A stretch of 58,012 nucleotides of DNA from Saprospiraceae bacterium (GCA_029212405.1 JARGNR010000040.1:1-58012), one strand, 5' to 3'. Counted from the stretch's first letter, positions 29,048-39,384 are shown. Numbers and translations are program-made. The notes: a model not told the origin generated them from the sequence alone.

Positions 29048-31534
29048 ATGAAATACCAATTCTATTGTAGGCTTCTTTTTTGTGTTCTTTTACTGAACGC
29101 TTGTTTTGATAAAGAGATTATACGTCACGAAGCATTGCTAGACAAGCACAAATACCCATCCGATTATATGTTTCTACAAAGAGCATATCCACATGGAAAA
29201 ATCGACAAAGCTGCTTATCGGAAGGGATATCAATTGGCCCAAAAACTAAAACAAAAACCATCATCAAGAGAAGGAGAATGGAAGAATGAAGGACCGTTGA
29301 ATATCGGAGGACGTATTGTAGATATTGAAAAAGTGGGATCAACATTGTACGTAGGGGCGGCCTCTGGAGGTGTTTTTAGCACAGATGATAATGGGAATAC
29401 ATGGAGAGCCTTATTTGATAATGAAGCGACACTAGCAATTGGAGATATTGCCATTTCTGCGCAAGATGAGCAATTATTGTATGTTGGAACTGGAGAAGCG
29501 AATGCAGGGGGAGGATCTTTGGCGTATGATGGAGAAGGGATGTACAAATCTATCGATGGAGGAATGCAATGGAGTCGAATCGGATTGGAAGATGTAGGTA
29601 GTATCGGGCGGGTGGCCATAGACCCAACAGACGATAATACTGTATATGTGGCAGCTATGGGGACATTGTTTGCCGAGAACATTGAGAGAGGAATTTATAG
29701 AACAAAAGATGGTGGCGAATCTTGGGAAAAAGTATTGTACGTGACTCCCAAAACGGGAGCAATAGATGTAGCAATTGATCCAAGTAATCCTCAAATTATT
29801 TACGCAGCACTGTGGGAGAGAGAAAGACTATTATATGATAGAACCTATGGAGGGCCAACAAGTGGCATTTATAAATCTATCGATGGAGGAGACAATTGGA
29901 CTAAATTAACCAATGGACTACCAACAGAAAATATGGGTAGGATTGGTATATCCATTGCTCCGTCTAATCCGAATGTTTTATATGCAACAATTACTCGAGC
30001 AAGTGGAAACCTACTAGGAATTTACAAAACGAATGACAAGGGAGCTTCTTGGGAGCTTAAGAATATAGATGGTATTCAAAATGTCTCCTATATGTATTGG
30101 TTTGGAAGAATAAAGGTGGACCCAACCGACGAAAATACAATATACCATGTAGGATTTCGAATGCGAAAAAGTACAGATAGCAGTGAGAGTTGGGAACTTG
30201 TATTTTCAGGAGTTCACGTAGATCAGCACGAAGTGTGGATAAATCCCGATAATCCCAATCAAGTATACATAGGGAATGATGGAGGAGTTTATTACAGCAC
30301 CAACGGAGGAATAAGTAATACGAAGATTGATAACATCCCAATTACTCAATTTTACAGATGTGAAATAGATTACCTTCAACCAGAAAGATTATATGGTGGA
30401 AGTCAGGATAATTCTACAATGAGAACATTGACGGGTTCGAATAATGATTGGTCGATCATTTATGGAGGGGATGGATTCACACCATTGGTTGATCCTACGG
30501 ACAACACCTATGTATATGTAAGTTCGCAATATGGTAACTTTAGACGATCTGTAGATGGTGGATTTTCTTTTACAAGTGCTACGGTTGGAATTCCTCCGAG
30601 TGACCCGAATAACTGGAACAGCCCGTATGTATTTGACCCCAACAACCCAGAGATAATTTACTTTGGAACCAATAAGTTGTATAGAAGTACAGATCGAGCA
30701 GAAACCTGGACATTGATGAGTCCAGATTTGAGCAATGGTCCATATGTAGGTGTAAACCCTTTTGGAACATTGACGTCAATAAGTGTTTCGCCGCATGATC
30801 CCAATCAAATATTGGTTGGAACAGACGATGGCAATGTTTGGATTACTGATGATCAGGGAGGTACTTGGTTACAAATAGATGAAGAATTACCGAATAGGTG
30901 GGTGACCAGTGTAAACCATCATCCAACAATTGCAAATAGAATGTATGTCACATTTTCTGGATATAGATACGGTGAAACTGCGGGATATGTGTATGAAATG
31001 AATTATCCAGAAAACGCATGGACATCAATAGATGATGGATTACCTCAAGTGCCAGTCAATGACTTATTGGTGATCCCAAAAACAGAGGAAATAGTTGTTG
31101 CTACTGATGTGGGTGTTTTCATAACAAATGAAGACATGGAGTGGGAAAACTTAGGGAACGTGCTGCCGAATGTCGTAATTAATGACCTGGATTATCATGA
31201 CCTGGAAGATAAATTGATCGTAGCCACATATGGTAGATCCATGTATACCTATTCATTTGAAAGGGATGTTACTTCAACAGAAAACCAAAAAGAAATATCC
31301 TTTAAAGTGTATCCCAACCCGGCTTCTTCGTATGTAAATATTGGAGTTAAGAGTGAAATCGAGACACAAAAAGTGTGGATTGCCGCCATGGATGGACGTA
31401 AAATAAAAACACGTGTTGAAAGAATTTCTGACAGTGAGGTTCAAATGGACTTATCGGATTTGAAAGCGGGGGTTTATATTCTTAATCTAGAAACACCTTC
31501 AGGAATATTAAGTGAACGAATAACAAAGATTTAA
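29048..31534 (+). CDS. Secreted sortilin-like (VPS10/BNR) beta-propeller with T9SS sorting domain
   Basis: About 828 residues. A lipoprotein-like signal (LLFCVLLLNAC) is followed by repeated BNR/Asp-box units (STDDNGNTWRALFDN, SIDGGMQWSRIGL, TKDGGESWEKVLY, SIDGGDNWTKLTNG), building one or two beta-propellers as in VPS10/xyloglucanase-like proteins. The last 80 residues (VYPNPASSYVNIGV to GVYILNLETPSGILSERITKI) are a type IX secretion sorting domain. I start at 29048; a TATATTTG -7 box at 29016-29023 overlaps the alternative Met at 29021 and rules it out. A ligand cannot be named. Confidence 0.88.
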   Translation: MKYQFYCRLLFCVLLLNACFDKEIIRHEALLDKHKYPSDYMFLQRAYPHGKIDKAAYRKGYQLAQKLKQKPSSREGEWKNEGPLNIGGRIVDIEKVGSTLYVGAASGGVFSTDDNGNTWRALFDNEATLAIGDIAISAQDEQLLYVGTGEANAGGGSLAYDGEGMYKSIDGGMQWSRIGLEDVGSIGRVAIDPTDDNTVYVAAMGTLFAENIERGIYRTKDGGESWEKVLYVTPKTGAIDVAIDPSNPQIIYAALWERERLLYDRTYGGPTSGIYKSIDGGDNWTKLTNGLPTENMGRIGISIAPSNPNVLYATITRASGNLLGIYKTNDKGASWELKNIDGIQNVSYMYWFGRIKVDPTDENTIYHVGFRMRKSTDSSESWELVFSGVHVDQHEVWINPDNPNQVYIGNDGGVYYSTNGGISNTKIDNIPITQFYRCEIDYLQPERLYGGSQDNSTMRTLTGSNNDWSIIYGGDGFTPLVDPTDNTYVYVSSQYGNFRRSVDGGFSFTSATVGIPPSDPNNWNSPYVFDPNNPEIIYFGTNKLYRSTDRAETWTLMSPDLSNGPYVGVNPFGTLTSISVSPHDPNQILVGTDDGNVWITDDQGGTWLQIDEELPNRWVTSVNHHPTIANRMYVTFSGYRYGETAGYVYEMNYPENAWTSIDDGLPQVPVNDLLVIPKTEEIVVATDVGVFITNEDMEWENLGNVLPNVVINDLDYHDLEDKLIVATYGRSMYTYSFERDVTSTENQKEISFKVYPNPASSYVNIGVKSEIETQKVWIAAMDGRKIKTRVERISDSEVQMDLSDLKAGVYILNLETPSGILSERITKI

Positions 31535-32142
31535 TGAGTACAGATAGCCTAAAGGTTACAGTTGTGATTTTGGTTTTATTGCTAAACTCAAAAAGTCATT
31601 CGCAGTCCATTACAGATGTCGTATTTGATAATTTTGCCCACCATTCGGAATCAGGAATATATATATATGCGAAAGAGGCGTTGTGTGTTGTGAAATACTG
31701 TGAGCCAGTATATAAGCCCTCTATACAGATCAAAGAAGGAAAGTATTCAAACACCTATTACATTTCTTATTCAGGAGATTCATTAGATTTAGATGAAGTG
31801 GTTTCTACCAATGGAGTGAAATTAATTTTTCAAGCTGAAATAGAAAACCATTCCAAGCTGTATTCATATCGAGACGAATATGGAGATGCTTATGAATTAC
31901 TACATTATCAACATGGAGATAGTTCTATGTTAATATCTTTTTGGAAAGGATACCGAGGAGATTATTTTTTGTACGAATATTGGTCCACGTCTTGTCCCTT
32001 AAAAGAGGATTTTTATCCCATTGTAAAGGGATATCTAAAGCATAAAAACTACACAATTCAAAAAGAAAAGATTTTGAATTTGCAAGAAGTTCAGAATGAG
32101 AAAGAACAAAATTTTATTAAAAAAGCGATGAAGCTCAAGTAA
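31534..32142 (+). CDS. Small exported protein of unknown function
   Basis: A 202-residue protein with a short signal (VTVVILVLLLNSKSHSQ). The body has no family I recognise; it is rich in Tyr/Ser/Asp and has Cys residues near EALCVVKYCEPV. Its ATG overlaps the stop of the T9SS propeller gene by one base (TAATG), so the two are translationally coupled and likely work together at the surface. Confidence 0.72.
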   Translation: MSTDSLKVTVVILVLLLNSKSHSQSITDVVFDNFAHHSESGIYIYAKEALCVVKYCEPVYKPSIQIKEGKYSNTYYISYSGDSLDLDEVVSTNGVKLIFQAEIENHSKLYSYRDEYGDAYELLHYQHGDSSMLISFWKGYRGDYFLYEYWSTSCPLKEDFYPIVKGYLKHKNYTIQKEKILNLQEVQNEKEQNFIKKAMKLK

Positions 32143-32161
32143 AAAATTCAACTCGACACTT

Positions 32162-32199
32162 AAAAAGCGCTTTGGACCATCACTCCAAAGCGCTTTTTT
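32162..32199. terminator. Strong bidirectional terminator
   Basis: AAAAAGCGCTTTGGA and TCCAAAGCGCTTTTTT form a perfect 15-bp stem with a 7-base loop between two convergent gene ends. It ends the propeller operon and the giant T9SS gene. Confidence 0.9.
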
Positions 32200-32238
32200 C
32201 TTTTATTTATTCAGTAAATTAAAGAAAGCTTATTTGCA

Positions 32239-35200
32239 TTACTCTTTTACGATTTTTAAATCCCGATGAGAATTCGTTTTTACATCCCAAAGTCGAATAA
32301 TGTAAACTCCTTGTGGCAAGAAGGAGAAATCCACACTACCATTTTCAATTCTGCCACTTTTTACACGGATTCCCAGCAAGGAATATAAATCATAGGATAT
32401 GTCAATAAAAGCACTTGATTCTACATAAAGTTTGTTTTGTAGAGGGTTTGGAAAAACAGTAACCCCGTCCAAAATACTTTCTGCTGTAGAAACAGACATT
32501 CCCGTAATACACATTTGAAAAGAGGTGGAACCTGGACAAGAAGTGTTAGAAATAGATGTGACAGCAATAGAAACCACTTGATTTTCTTCCAAACCGCTTA
32601 CAGTTATGGAGGTATTGGATGAGAAAATGGATGGGTTGTTGTCTACTTTTACTTCATATTCAGAAACTCCAGTTATTTCATTCCAAGAAAATATAAGAAA
32701 ATCTGTTCCAGCCGTGTCGCATACAACATTCAATGATTCTAATTCTGGTTCTACAAGTACTGTGGAGGAAGCAACATTGGAAACACATCCATCTTTTGTA
32801 ACCTGGAGCGTTATTTCTTTCAGCCCAGGTGAGGTAAATTCAACAGTTTGATTTGTTAAAAGCCCAAAACCAATTCCTCCACCTAAATCCCAATCTAACG
32901 AAGCATTAACAGTACCTGTATACACAAGACTTAAGTCATCGGTTATACAAAGAGAATCAGGATCTTGTGTGAAAGAAGCAACGGGAAGATTAAAGACCTC
33001 AATTGATATCATGGCCGATCCTTCACAGTCACCAATGTCTGAAACAAAAGAATAGAGAATAGTATTGATTCCGATATTTGCAAGACTAGGGTCAAAAACA
33101 CCATTGACTTCGTCAATAATCCCAGGACCAGAGAATACCCCTGTTCCAGATTCACCTGAGGTAATAGTAGCTGAAATAGTGAGAGGATCTCCATCCACAC
33201 AGACACTGCTTAGAGACTCTAAGACTACAACAGGAGCAGTACAATCTTGTGATATACATGAAGCAGAGGTACTTACAAAATCTCCGCAAATTGTATTTTC
33301 AGGAAATGACAACAACTCTATTTGTACGTTTTCCCCTTCGGACAACCCGGTAATTGTAAAAGAATTATTATCAAGAACTCCTCCCATTTGACCACTTAAT
33401 ACATTGACTTCAAAACCTGCAGTACCTGCTGGAATATCCCAGGTGAATGTTACTTGGCCAATAGAAGCCATACATGAAATAAGTGGAGCCTCAATAGGTA
33501 CGTCTACGGCAACTGTTTTTTCAGTTTTGTTGGAAATACATCCATTTAGATCGGTAGTAATAAGTGAAACAGGCTTTTCACCTGAATCACCCCAAAGCAC
33601 TTCATATGGTCCCATTCCACTACCGGAAAGAATGGTTGCATCGCCAAAGTCCCAGAGGTAATTGGATACATTTATACCGGTACCAAAATAAGTAATGGTA
33701 ATGGCATTTTCAATACAAACACTGGCAGGTATGGTAAATTCAGGAGTTACTTTTTGTATTATTTCAACATCAATTGTGACTTGATTACTCTGTCCACAAT
33801 TATTTTGGGCAAGAGCTACAATTTGTCCACCATTTGATCCGGTCCAATTTATAGTTAAGTTTTCATCATTCATGCCAGAGACTGACGCCGAACTTACATC
33901 GTTTGGAAATGACCAAATAAAATTGGTTTCGTCATCCACAAATTCTGCGGTATAAACGGAGAGCATATCTCCTTCACAAACTAAAAGTGGACCAGAAACA
34001 ACAGGAGTAGAAGGCAAAAACGATGCAATATTAACAACGGTACTATATGCATAAGAGCATAGTTCACCATTTTTATTTATTGTAACAGTTAAATTATAAA
34101 TACCACTTCCACTGCTGAATGGGGCCAAAACAGTTGTCGGGTCTGCTCCAAAAGATAAAACATTACCTGAAGGGTCCGTCCATTCAAACTCCAGAAAATT
34201 AATATCGGTAGATAAGTCTTCTATATAGTCAAAGACAAGAGAGATTCCTTCCAAGGTACATTCGGGCTCCAAAATCGATCCTTGTAAAATATTTAGTTTT
34301 TCAACGGTAAGATTTATAATGCTATCACAACCGTTTTGGTCCTGAGAGTTTATCAACAATAAACTATCAAATGAGAGGGAACTCTCTCCACCAAAGGAGA
34401 ATAAAGAAAAATTTAGTACATCAACCTGTATCGGCAAATCTTGCTCACAAACACTCACTAATACATCAGCTACAGGTGTCGATGGATAGGAAGACAAAGT
34501 AAATTGTTGTTGGTATGAGCACCCTTCAGTGTATACAATTCCTGTATTTAATCCCAACACTTGATCGGGCGAAGCTGCATTCCACCCAAAGTCTCCATCG
34601 CCATTTGGGTCTTGGTTTGCAAAAATAAATACTGTAAAATCATCAATGTTATCTTCACATACAAATGTTTCACCAAAATCTTCATCTTCTGGTTGGGGTA
34701 TCGCTGATGAAATATCAATCTGTCTACAAATGCTTCCTGTCCAGGTTTGACTTGGACAACCATTGGAGATTTGTTCTATACAAACTTCATATTTTCCTTC
34801 CGTAGGAAAGTTGACTTGAACAGTATCCGTCGAAGTTACAGGGTTTGGATTACCAGGGTATGGAGGTCCACCTAATGTGTTTATTGACCAGGAATACTCT
34901 CCTACAATTCCTACCCCCCGAGCATTTATACTTATATCTGAATTGGGACAATAGGATAAATCATTACAAACAATATTTCCATTTGAAAAAACACAGACAT
35001 CATCAGGCTCAAGAGATGGAGTGGTAGGATTGCCACTAATATCAATAGAATAATTGCAGACATTTCCATTACAACCATTGATATACATATAGTATACTTG
35101 TCCAGAAATTAAAGAGCCGGCACCAATTTCTATTGGCTGGTCTGTACAGTCTGAACAGAAAGCTGCTTCTTCAAATGAACAATCGGTATATAAACCCACT

Positions 35201-35994
35201 TGAATGCCCTTTGGCCCAAGTGTCCCAGTAGGACAATTGAACGGAGTGATTGTCATGGTGTATGACCCACCGCCAGCTACAAAAGAAAGCCAAGAGATAT
35301 TTTCGGAATTACTAAATCCATCACATAAAGGGGTGGGTTGAATTCCTCCAACAGAATCTGAAGGCATAAGGGCACATAGATTATCTAGATTTAAGATCTC
35401 ACAAAAAGTTTCAGATCCAGTAAAAGCATCACAGGATTCAACGGCAAATGGATTGGGCTGGTCACAATTGGCAAAGAAGCAAAAGTCAATGTACTCTATA
35501 GGCACATCATTCATAGGATCAGCATTGTCTAAAGTAAACGTGGTACTAAATACATCACCAGGGGCGGTATCTGTGCCATTGTCGTCATTGTCTACCATAT
35601 TGTTGGCATCATTGAACCCTAGACAACTATTTAGGTTGAATAATGCTCCTCCAATTAAGAAAGCATTATTATCAATGAGAATGTAATACTTGCCAGGGCT
35701 TACTTGATTGAAACTATACTCTCCAAGCACACTGGTTGTCTGCGCAACCAGGGTATCTTGGTCACTATCTATCAGTGACACGATAACACCAGAAGGTCCT
35801 GACTCGCCATTATCCATAGCATTGCCATCGGTTTCTACCCAAATACTCCCAGTAATGTTACTCAAAACAACGGCACTAGGTTTTTCTGCAGTGGATGGAT
35901 AAGACCAGCTGGTTAAAGAAGGTAGTAGGAAAAGTAAATAGCAAAGAAATCGGTAATTAAAAGTGCTAAAATGATAAGGGATAAATGCTTTCAT
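32239..35994 (-). CDS. Giant secreted adhesin-like protein with PKD-like repeats and T9SS sorting domain
   Basis: About 1251 residues. The signal peptide (FLCYLLFLLPSLTSWS) is followed by an SdrD_B-like domain (GSIWVETDGNAMDNGESGPSG), a Cys-rich region and many Ig/PKD-like beta domains, including WDFGDATILSGSGMGPYEV and VSEYEVKVDNNPSI. The C-terminal VTVFPNPLQNKLYVESS and FLPQGVYIIRLW form the type IX sorting domain. I start at the Met of MKAFIPYHF, dropping a 16-residue upstream stretch. Surface adhesion or motility is plausible from the architecture; no specific partner is evident. It is separated by about 155 bp from the response-regulator gene upstream. Confidence 0.85.
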   Translation of the reverse strand: MKAFIPYHFSTFNYRFLCYLLFLLPSLTSWSYPSTAEKPSAVVLSNITGSIWVETDGNAMDNGESGPSGVIVSLIDSDQDTLVAQTTSVLGEYSFNQVSPGKYYILIDNNAFLIGGALFNLNSCLGFNDANNMVDNDDNGTDTAPGDVFSTTFTLDNADPMNDVPIEYIDFCFFANCDQPNPFAVESCDAFTGSETFCEILNLDNLCALMPSDSVGGIQPTPLCDGFSNSENISWLSFVAGGGSYTMTITPFNCPTGTLGPKGIQVGLYTDCSFEEAAFCSDCTDQPIEIGAGSLISGQVYYMYINGCNGNVCNYSIDISGNPTTPSLEPDDVCVFSNGNIVCNDLSYCPNSDISINARGVGIVGEYSWSINTLGGPPYPGNPNPVTSTDTVQVNFPTEGKYEVCIEQISNGCPSQTWTGSICRQIDISSAIPQPEDEDFGETFVCEDNIDDFTVFIFANQDPNGDGDFGWNAASPDQVLGLNTGIVYTEGCSYQQQFTLSSYPSTPVADVLVSVCEQDLPIQVDVLNFSLFSFGGESSLSFDSLLLINSQDQNGCDSIINLTVEKLNILQGSILEPECTLEGISLVFDYIEDLSTDINFLEFEWTDPSGNVLSFGADPTTVLAPFSSGSGIYNLTVTINKNGELCSYAYSTVVNIASFLPSTPVVSGPLLVCEGDMLSVYTAEFVDDETNFIWSFPNDVSSASVSGMNDENLTINWTGSNGGQIVALAQNNCGQSNQVTIDVEIIQKVTPEFTIPASVCIENAITITYFGTGINVSNYLWDFGDATILSGSGMGPYEVLWGDSGEKPVSLITTDLNGCISNKTEKTVAVDVPIEAPLISCMASIGQVTFTWDIPAGTAGFEVNVLSGQMGGVLDNNSFTITGLSEGENVQIELLSFPENTICGDFVSTSASCISQDCTAPVVVLESLSSVCVDGDPLTISATITSGESGTGVFSGPGIIDEVNGVFDPSLANIGINTILYSFVSDIGDCEGSAMISIEVFNLPVASFTQDPDSLCITDDLSLVYTGTVNASLDWDLGGGIGFGLLTNQTVEFTSPGLKEITLQVTKDGCVSNVASSTVLVEPELESLNVVCDTAGTDFLIFSWNEITGVSEYEVKVDNNPSIFSSNTSITVSGLEENQVVSIAVTSISNTSCPGSTSFQMCITGMSVSTAESILDGVTVFPNPLQNKLYVESSAFIDISYDLYSLLGIRVKSGRIENGSVDFSFLPQGVYIIRLWDVKTNSHRDLKIVKE

Positions 35995-36149
35995 GATAAT
36001 GTCAAATTTAGATTCAGAAACCAAAGGGATGAGGACATGCATGATTATTATCTCCTAATATACAATCAATTTTCGAAGATAAAAAAGGCTTTTGATTCTA
36101 TTGGTCAATGATACCATGGAAATGAGCGAAAAAACAACTCAAAAACAAG

Positions 36150-36791
36150 TTAAAGAATCTTATTCTTAAATCCCCATGAAACCAATTCGGCCACATTGCG
36201 TGTCTTTGTTTTCTCAAGAAGTTTCTGTCTATATCCTTCTATAGTTCGTGTACTTTTAAATAGTAGTAAACTGATTTCATCTGCAGTTTTTCCACCACTT
36301 ATATATTTAAGAATATCCTGTTCTATTTGGGTAAGCTCTATTCCTAAACTAGCCAACTTTTCTTTGGATTGCATTGTTTCTACAATAGCGTTTGTAGTAA
36401 ACGAATCATAGTATTTACCTTCTGTGTGTACTTTTTGGAGGGTCATTAGAAGAATTTCAGGAGTAGTATCTTTTAATAAATACCCTTTTGCCCCTTTTAA
36501 TATCATTGTGTTGATATAAGAAGATTCACTAAACATAGTAAGCATAACAACCTTTATTTCTGGATTGCTTTGCGATAGTTGAATAAGGATATCCAACCCA
36601 TTCTCATGTTTTAAGTTGATATCTAATAGTAATATTTGAATAGTTGATTTCTTAAGAGCAGAAAAAAATTCATCACCAGTGCTCGCAGAAATTTTTACTT
36701 GAAAATCTTTAGAATCATTTATAATATCTACGACCCCAGACCTAAAAAGTTTGTGATCATCGACAATACCTACGCTAATTTTTTTACTCAT
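36150..36791 (-). CDS. LuxR/NarL-family response regulator
   Basis: A 213-residue regulator. The receiver domain has VDDHKLFRSG, the phospho-acceptor Asp in QILLLDINLK, the switch Thr in VVMLTMFSES and Lys in KGYLLKDTT. The C-terminal HTH (LTQIEQDILKYISGGKTADEISLLLFKSTRTIEGYRQKLLEKT) is of the GerE/LuxR type. It follows the kinase gene by 76 bp on the same strand and is its obvious partner. Confidence 0.93.
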   Translation of the reverse strand: MSKKISVGIVDDHKLFRSGVVDIINDSKDFQVKISASTGDEFFSALKKSTIQILLLDINLKHENGLDILIQLSQSNPEIKVVMLTMFSESSYINTMILKGAKGYLLKDTTPEILLMTLQKVHTEGKYYDSFTTNAIVETMQSKEKLASLGIELTQIEQDILKYISGGKTADEISLLLFKSTRTIEGYRQKLLEKTKTRNVAELVSWGFKNKIL

Positions 36792-36867
36792 TTTTATAAA
36801 TTGGTCGTTTTGTTAAAGATATAGCTAAAGGGGGAGGAATGAATAAGATTATTGTTAAATAAATATG

Positions 36868-37626
36868 TTAAAGTATGGAGTCCAAGGTTATTTTGGTTCC
36901 CTCATTTATTTTAGATTCAAGGGTGAAATCATAATTTATTGCCGAAGCTCTCATTTTCATATTACGGATTCCAATTCCATGATTTTTATCTGTAGTTGTG
37001 TCAAAGCCAGAGCCATTATCATAGGCGCAAATGGATACATTTTCTCCAGATTGAATTATCGAAATATCTATGGTAGAGCAATTACTGTATTTAATTGAGT
37101 TGTTGCAAAACTCTTGAAGAATGCGATATATGTTAATTTGAGTATGAAACTTTAGGTTGTCCAAGAAAGGATGAATAGAAACGGTTACGGTCAAGTTCTC
37201 TGAATTGATACGGTTGGCGAGTTCTTCAATCGCAGATTTGAGACCATATTTTTCCAGAGTGTTGGGGTACAATGAATGAGAAAGGCTTCGGATTGACTTT
37301 ATAGTTTCATCAATCATCATTTTAAGTTGGGAGATATCCCGCTCGCTTACTTGCTTTTCACTATTTAAGTTATTGATTTTCAGCTTAATAGCTGACATGG
37401 TGGGTCCAAGATCATCATGTATATCAGCTCCAATTCTAGCTCGCTCAGACTCTTGTATTTGGATAGAATCCACTAAAGATTTTTTAGCTTTTTCAAGTTC
37501 TAGACGCTGAATTTCGTCTTTATTTTGGTTCATTCTCCGATTATGAAAAATGAAAAAACTAGCAAGAAATGTTGCAAAAACAAATAAACATAGACTTACT
37601 ATAATGATAATGACGGCAGAATTCAT
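36868..37626 (-). CDS. HisKA_3 sensor histidine kinase
   Basis: A 252-residue kinase with one N-terminal membrane helix (residues 4-26), a short coiled-coil, the dimerisation/phospho-acceptor box ERARIGADIHDDLGPTMSAIK with His70, and a HATPase_c domain carrying the N-box (LQEFCNNSIKYS) and the G-boxes NGSGFDT and GIGIRNM. It has no extracellular sensor domain, so the seven-helix protein encoded just upstream (4-bp overlap) probably supplies the input. It partners the LuxR-type regulator. Confidence 0.92.
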   Translation of the reverse strand: MNSAVIIIIVSLCLFVFATFLASFFIFHNRRMNQNKDEIQRLELEKAKKSLVDSIQIQESERARIGADIHDDLGPTMSAIKLKINNLNSEKQVSERDISQLKMMIDETIKSIRSLSHSLYPNTLEKYGLKSAIEELANRINSENLTVTVSIHPFLDNLKFHTQINIYRILQEFCNNSIKYSNCSTIDISIIQSGENVSICAYDNGSGFDTTTDKNHGIGIRNMKMRASAINYDFTLESKINEGTKITLDSIL

Positions 37627-38276
37627 TCTTCTTTAAGTTGATGTTTATAAAGAATATAAAAGGAGTATGCAATAATAATATTATAAATTAAATAAAAAGC
37701 TTGACGTAAAATCCACGTAAATTGCATGGAAGATTTTCCATACATTAAGGGCTGAGCAGCTAAAATAATGATTGTGGAAAGACCAAATAAAATATAGGCT
37801 GAGGCAACAATGAAGTACGGATCTTTCAGAGGAGGAGAATATATTTGAAGCTGAATAATTTGATAATAATACTGTAAACCGAAGGTCATTCCTGCAAATA
37901 CACTTAAACACGACAGGATATAAAATGTATCCATATTCAAGGATGAAATGATGGCATAGCCAAGCATGATAAAACCGATTAACAATCCAAAAAGCAGCAC
38001 ATACAACTTAGTTCTAGGTGTGTAAACAGTTACTTTTCTCCACATTAAAGTAATTAATACAATATTCGAAAAAAGATAAGTTGAATAAATGGACATATTG
38101 GAATCGGGAAAAAAATTCGAAATACCAATTATATCAAATGTTTGTGACAATAAAATCGATGCAAGAAGAAATTTAAAAAATACATTTAGTTTGGGCCGAT
38201 ATACCATAAAAACGATTAATGGCAGTAAAGGTGAAAATGTAAAAGCTATCATTACTTCTCGCATCGTAAAACTCAT
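37623..38276 (-). CDS. Seven-helix integral membrane protein, putative input module for the kinase
   Basis: A 217-residue, very hydrophobic protein with about seven membrane helices and little soluble sequence. No named family is recognised. The 4-bp overlap with the kinase and the kinase's lack of a sensor domain suggest that this protein is the sensor or its anchor. It is preceded immediately by the small gene at 38277-38600. Confidence 0.75.
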   Translation of the reverse strand: MSFTMREVMIAFTFSPLLPLIVFMVYRPKLNVFFKFLLASILLSQTFDIIGISNFFPDSNMSIYSTYLFSNIVLITLMWRKVTVYTPRTKLYVLLFGLLIGFIMLGYAIISSLNMDTFYILSCLSVFAGMTFGLQYYYQIIQLQIYSPPLKDPYFIVASAYILFGLSTIIILAAQPLMYGKSSMQFTWILRQAFYLIYNIIIAYSFYILYKHQLKEE

Positions 38277-38600
38277 TTAGATTTTTGTTGCTGGTGAAGA
38301 ACAAAAAGTTGGACAAGGTACACCTGTATCCAAAATCTCAAAAGGAGGAGCTGCCATATCATCTCCGTTGAGGTCTGTTCCTACTATGACCAAATGAGGA
38401 TCTCCATTCAAGTCCGTTCCATAATACATACGTAAGCCCATACATCCGGGTTGATTCAATAATTGAAAAATGTGATCTCTACCAAATAAGATTCCTTCAA
38501 CCGACCGGTTGATTGGAAATGCAGGACTGTTTCGATAATTGTTCAATAAATGTTGAGCGTCGATTCTTGAAATCATGCTCCCTTCTTTACCTGTTGCCAT
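38277..38600 (-). CDS. Small conserved-looking protein with a C-terminal Cys-Pro motif
   Basis: A 107-residue soluble protein without a signal peptide. It contains GLRMYYGTDLNGDPHLVIVGTDLNGDDM and a final TGVPCPTFCSSP. This pattern resembles small Bacteroidota proteins of unknown function that I have seen beside signalling genes, but I cannot name the family. Its stop touches the start of the seven-helix gene, making it the first gene of a four-gene signalling operon. The paired Cys could bind metal or form a disulphide. Confidence 0.7.
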   Translation of the reverse strand: MATGKEGSMISRIDAQHLLNNYRNSPAFPINRSVEGILFGRDHIFQLLNQPGCMGLRMYYGTDLNGDPHLVIVGTDLNGDDMAAPPFEILDTGVPCPTFCSSPATKI

Positions 38601-39246
38601 AGTGTTAATTTGTAAGGGTTAAATAATAAGTTGTGTAAGCTTTAATTTAGTCAAAAAAACGCTAGAAAATAAAAGACAGAAAATAGTATCGGTTTATGAA
38701 TAGCCATAATGCCAAGAAAATCAACATGATATATATGTTAAATGATCTCAAACGATAAATTTTGCGTAGAAATACGCAAAAACATGTAAAAATCCGCAAT
38801 TTAAATTAAGTAGTTCTACGGGATAGGAATCCGTACATTTTATAACAGTATTGTATTTATATATCGCCATTTTTGGTCTTAGTTAATTAAGCCCCATGAA
38901 TATAATTATCACATCGACCAAGATCGCTTGCCTTAAAGAAGGCAAGAAAACAATGTTATAAGTCAACATTCCATAAATAGGATACGAGATTAATGTACAT
39001 AGTATGTTAACAGACCAACCCCAAATAATCATAGTAATCACGACAAACTATGTATTCCTCGTATAAGTGAAGGAGTCTATACAAATAGACTTCTCATATT
39101 CACACTCACAGCCCAATTTTTCATTAGACCTTTGGAAGCAACTTAAATTTAAAAGAATCTAATGAGACATCCTTAACTGGAAGACTTATGCAGACATAGT
39201 TTTATAAGAGGTGCATTGAAAGATGTACCTCTTTTTTATTTTTATG
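38601..39246 (+). ncRNA. Possible small RNA or leader ending at an orphan terminator
   Basis: This noncoding stretch ends with AGAGGTGCA pairing TGTACCTCT (39209-39232 region, one G-U pair) followed by a T-run, a convincing plus-strand intrinsic terminator with no annotated plus-strand gene before it. Upstream, a hairpin AGTCTAT/ATAGACT with loop ACAA near 39069-39090 and an 8-bp stem at 38927-38946 are visible. A 21-codon reading frame (38896-38961, MNIIITSTKIACLKEGKKTML) lies in it. The promoter and exact ends are not determined. Confidence 0.35.
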
Positions 39247-39384
39247 TCTTTTCATTTACGTCCTTAATCATTTAAAAAGATTTTTATTTTTATACAGTAC
39301 AATAAAAAAGTAACTATATTTAAGACAGGAATATGTAAATAGTTTTTTCCTATTCCAACAACCATTTTATTAACCCCAAAAAAT

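Noticed and set aside
31404-31420. CACGTG core inside the sortilin-like gene as a third parS
   Set aside because: Only the central six bases match; the flanking arms differ from the parS consensus, and it lies in coding sequence.
33065-33661. Antisense open frames over the giant T9SS gene
   Set aside because: They lie entirely inside a gene with clear domains and have repetitive shadow composition; treated as frame shadows.
38927-38946. CTTGCCTT/AAGGCAAG stem as a terminator
   Set aside because: The plus-strand stem is followed by AAAACA, not a T-run, so it is at most an RNA hairpin.
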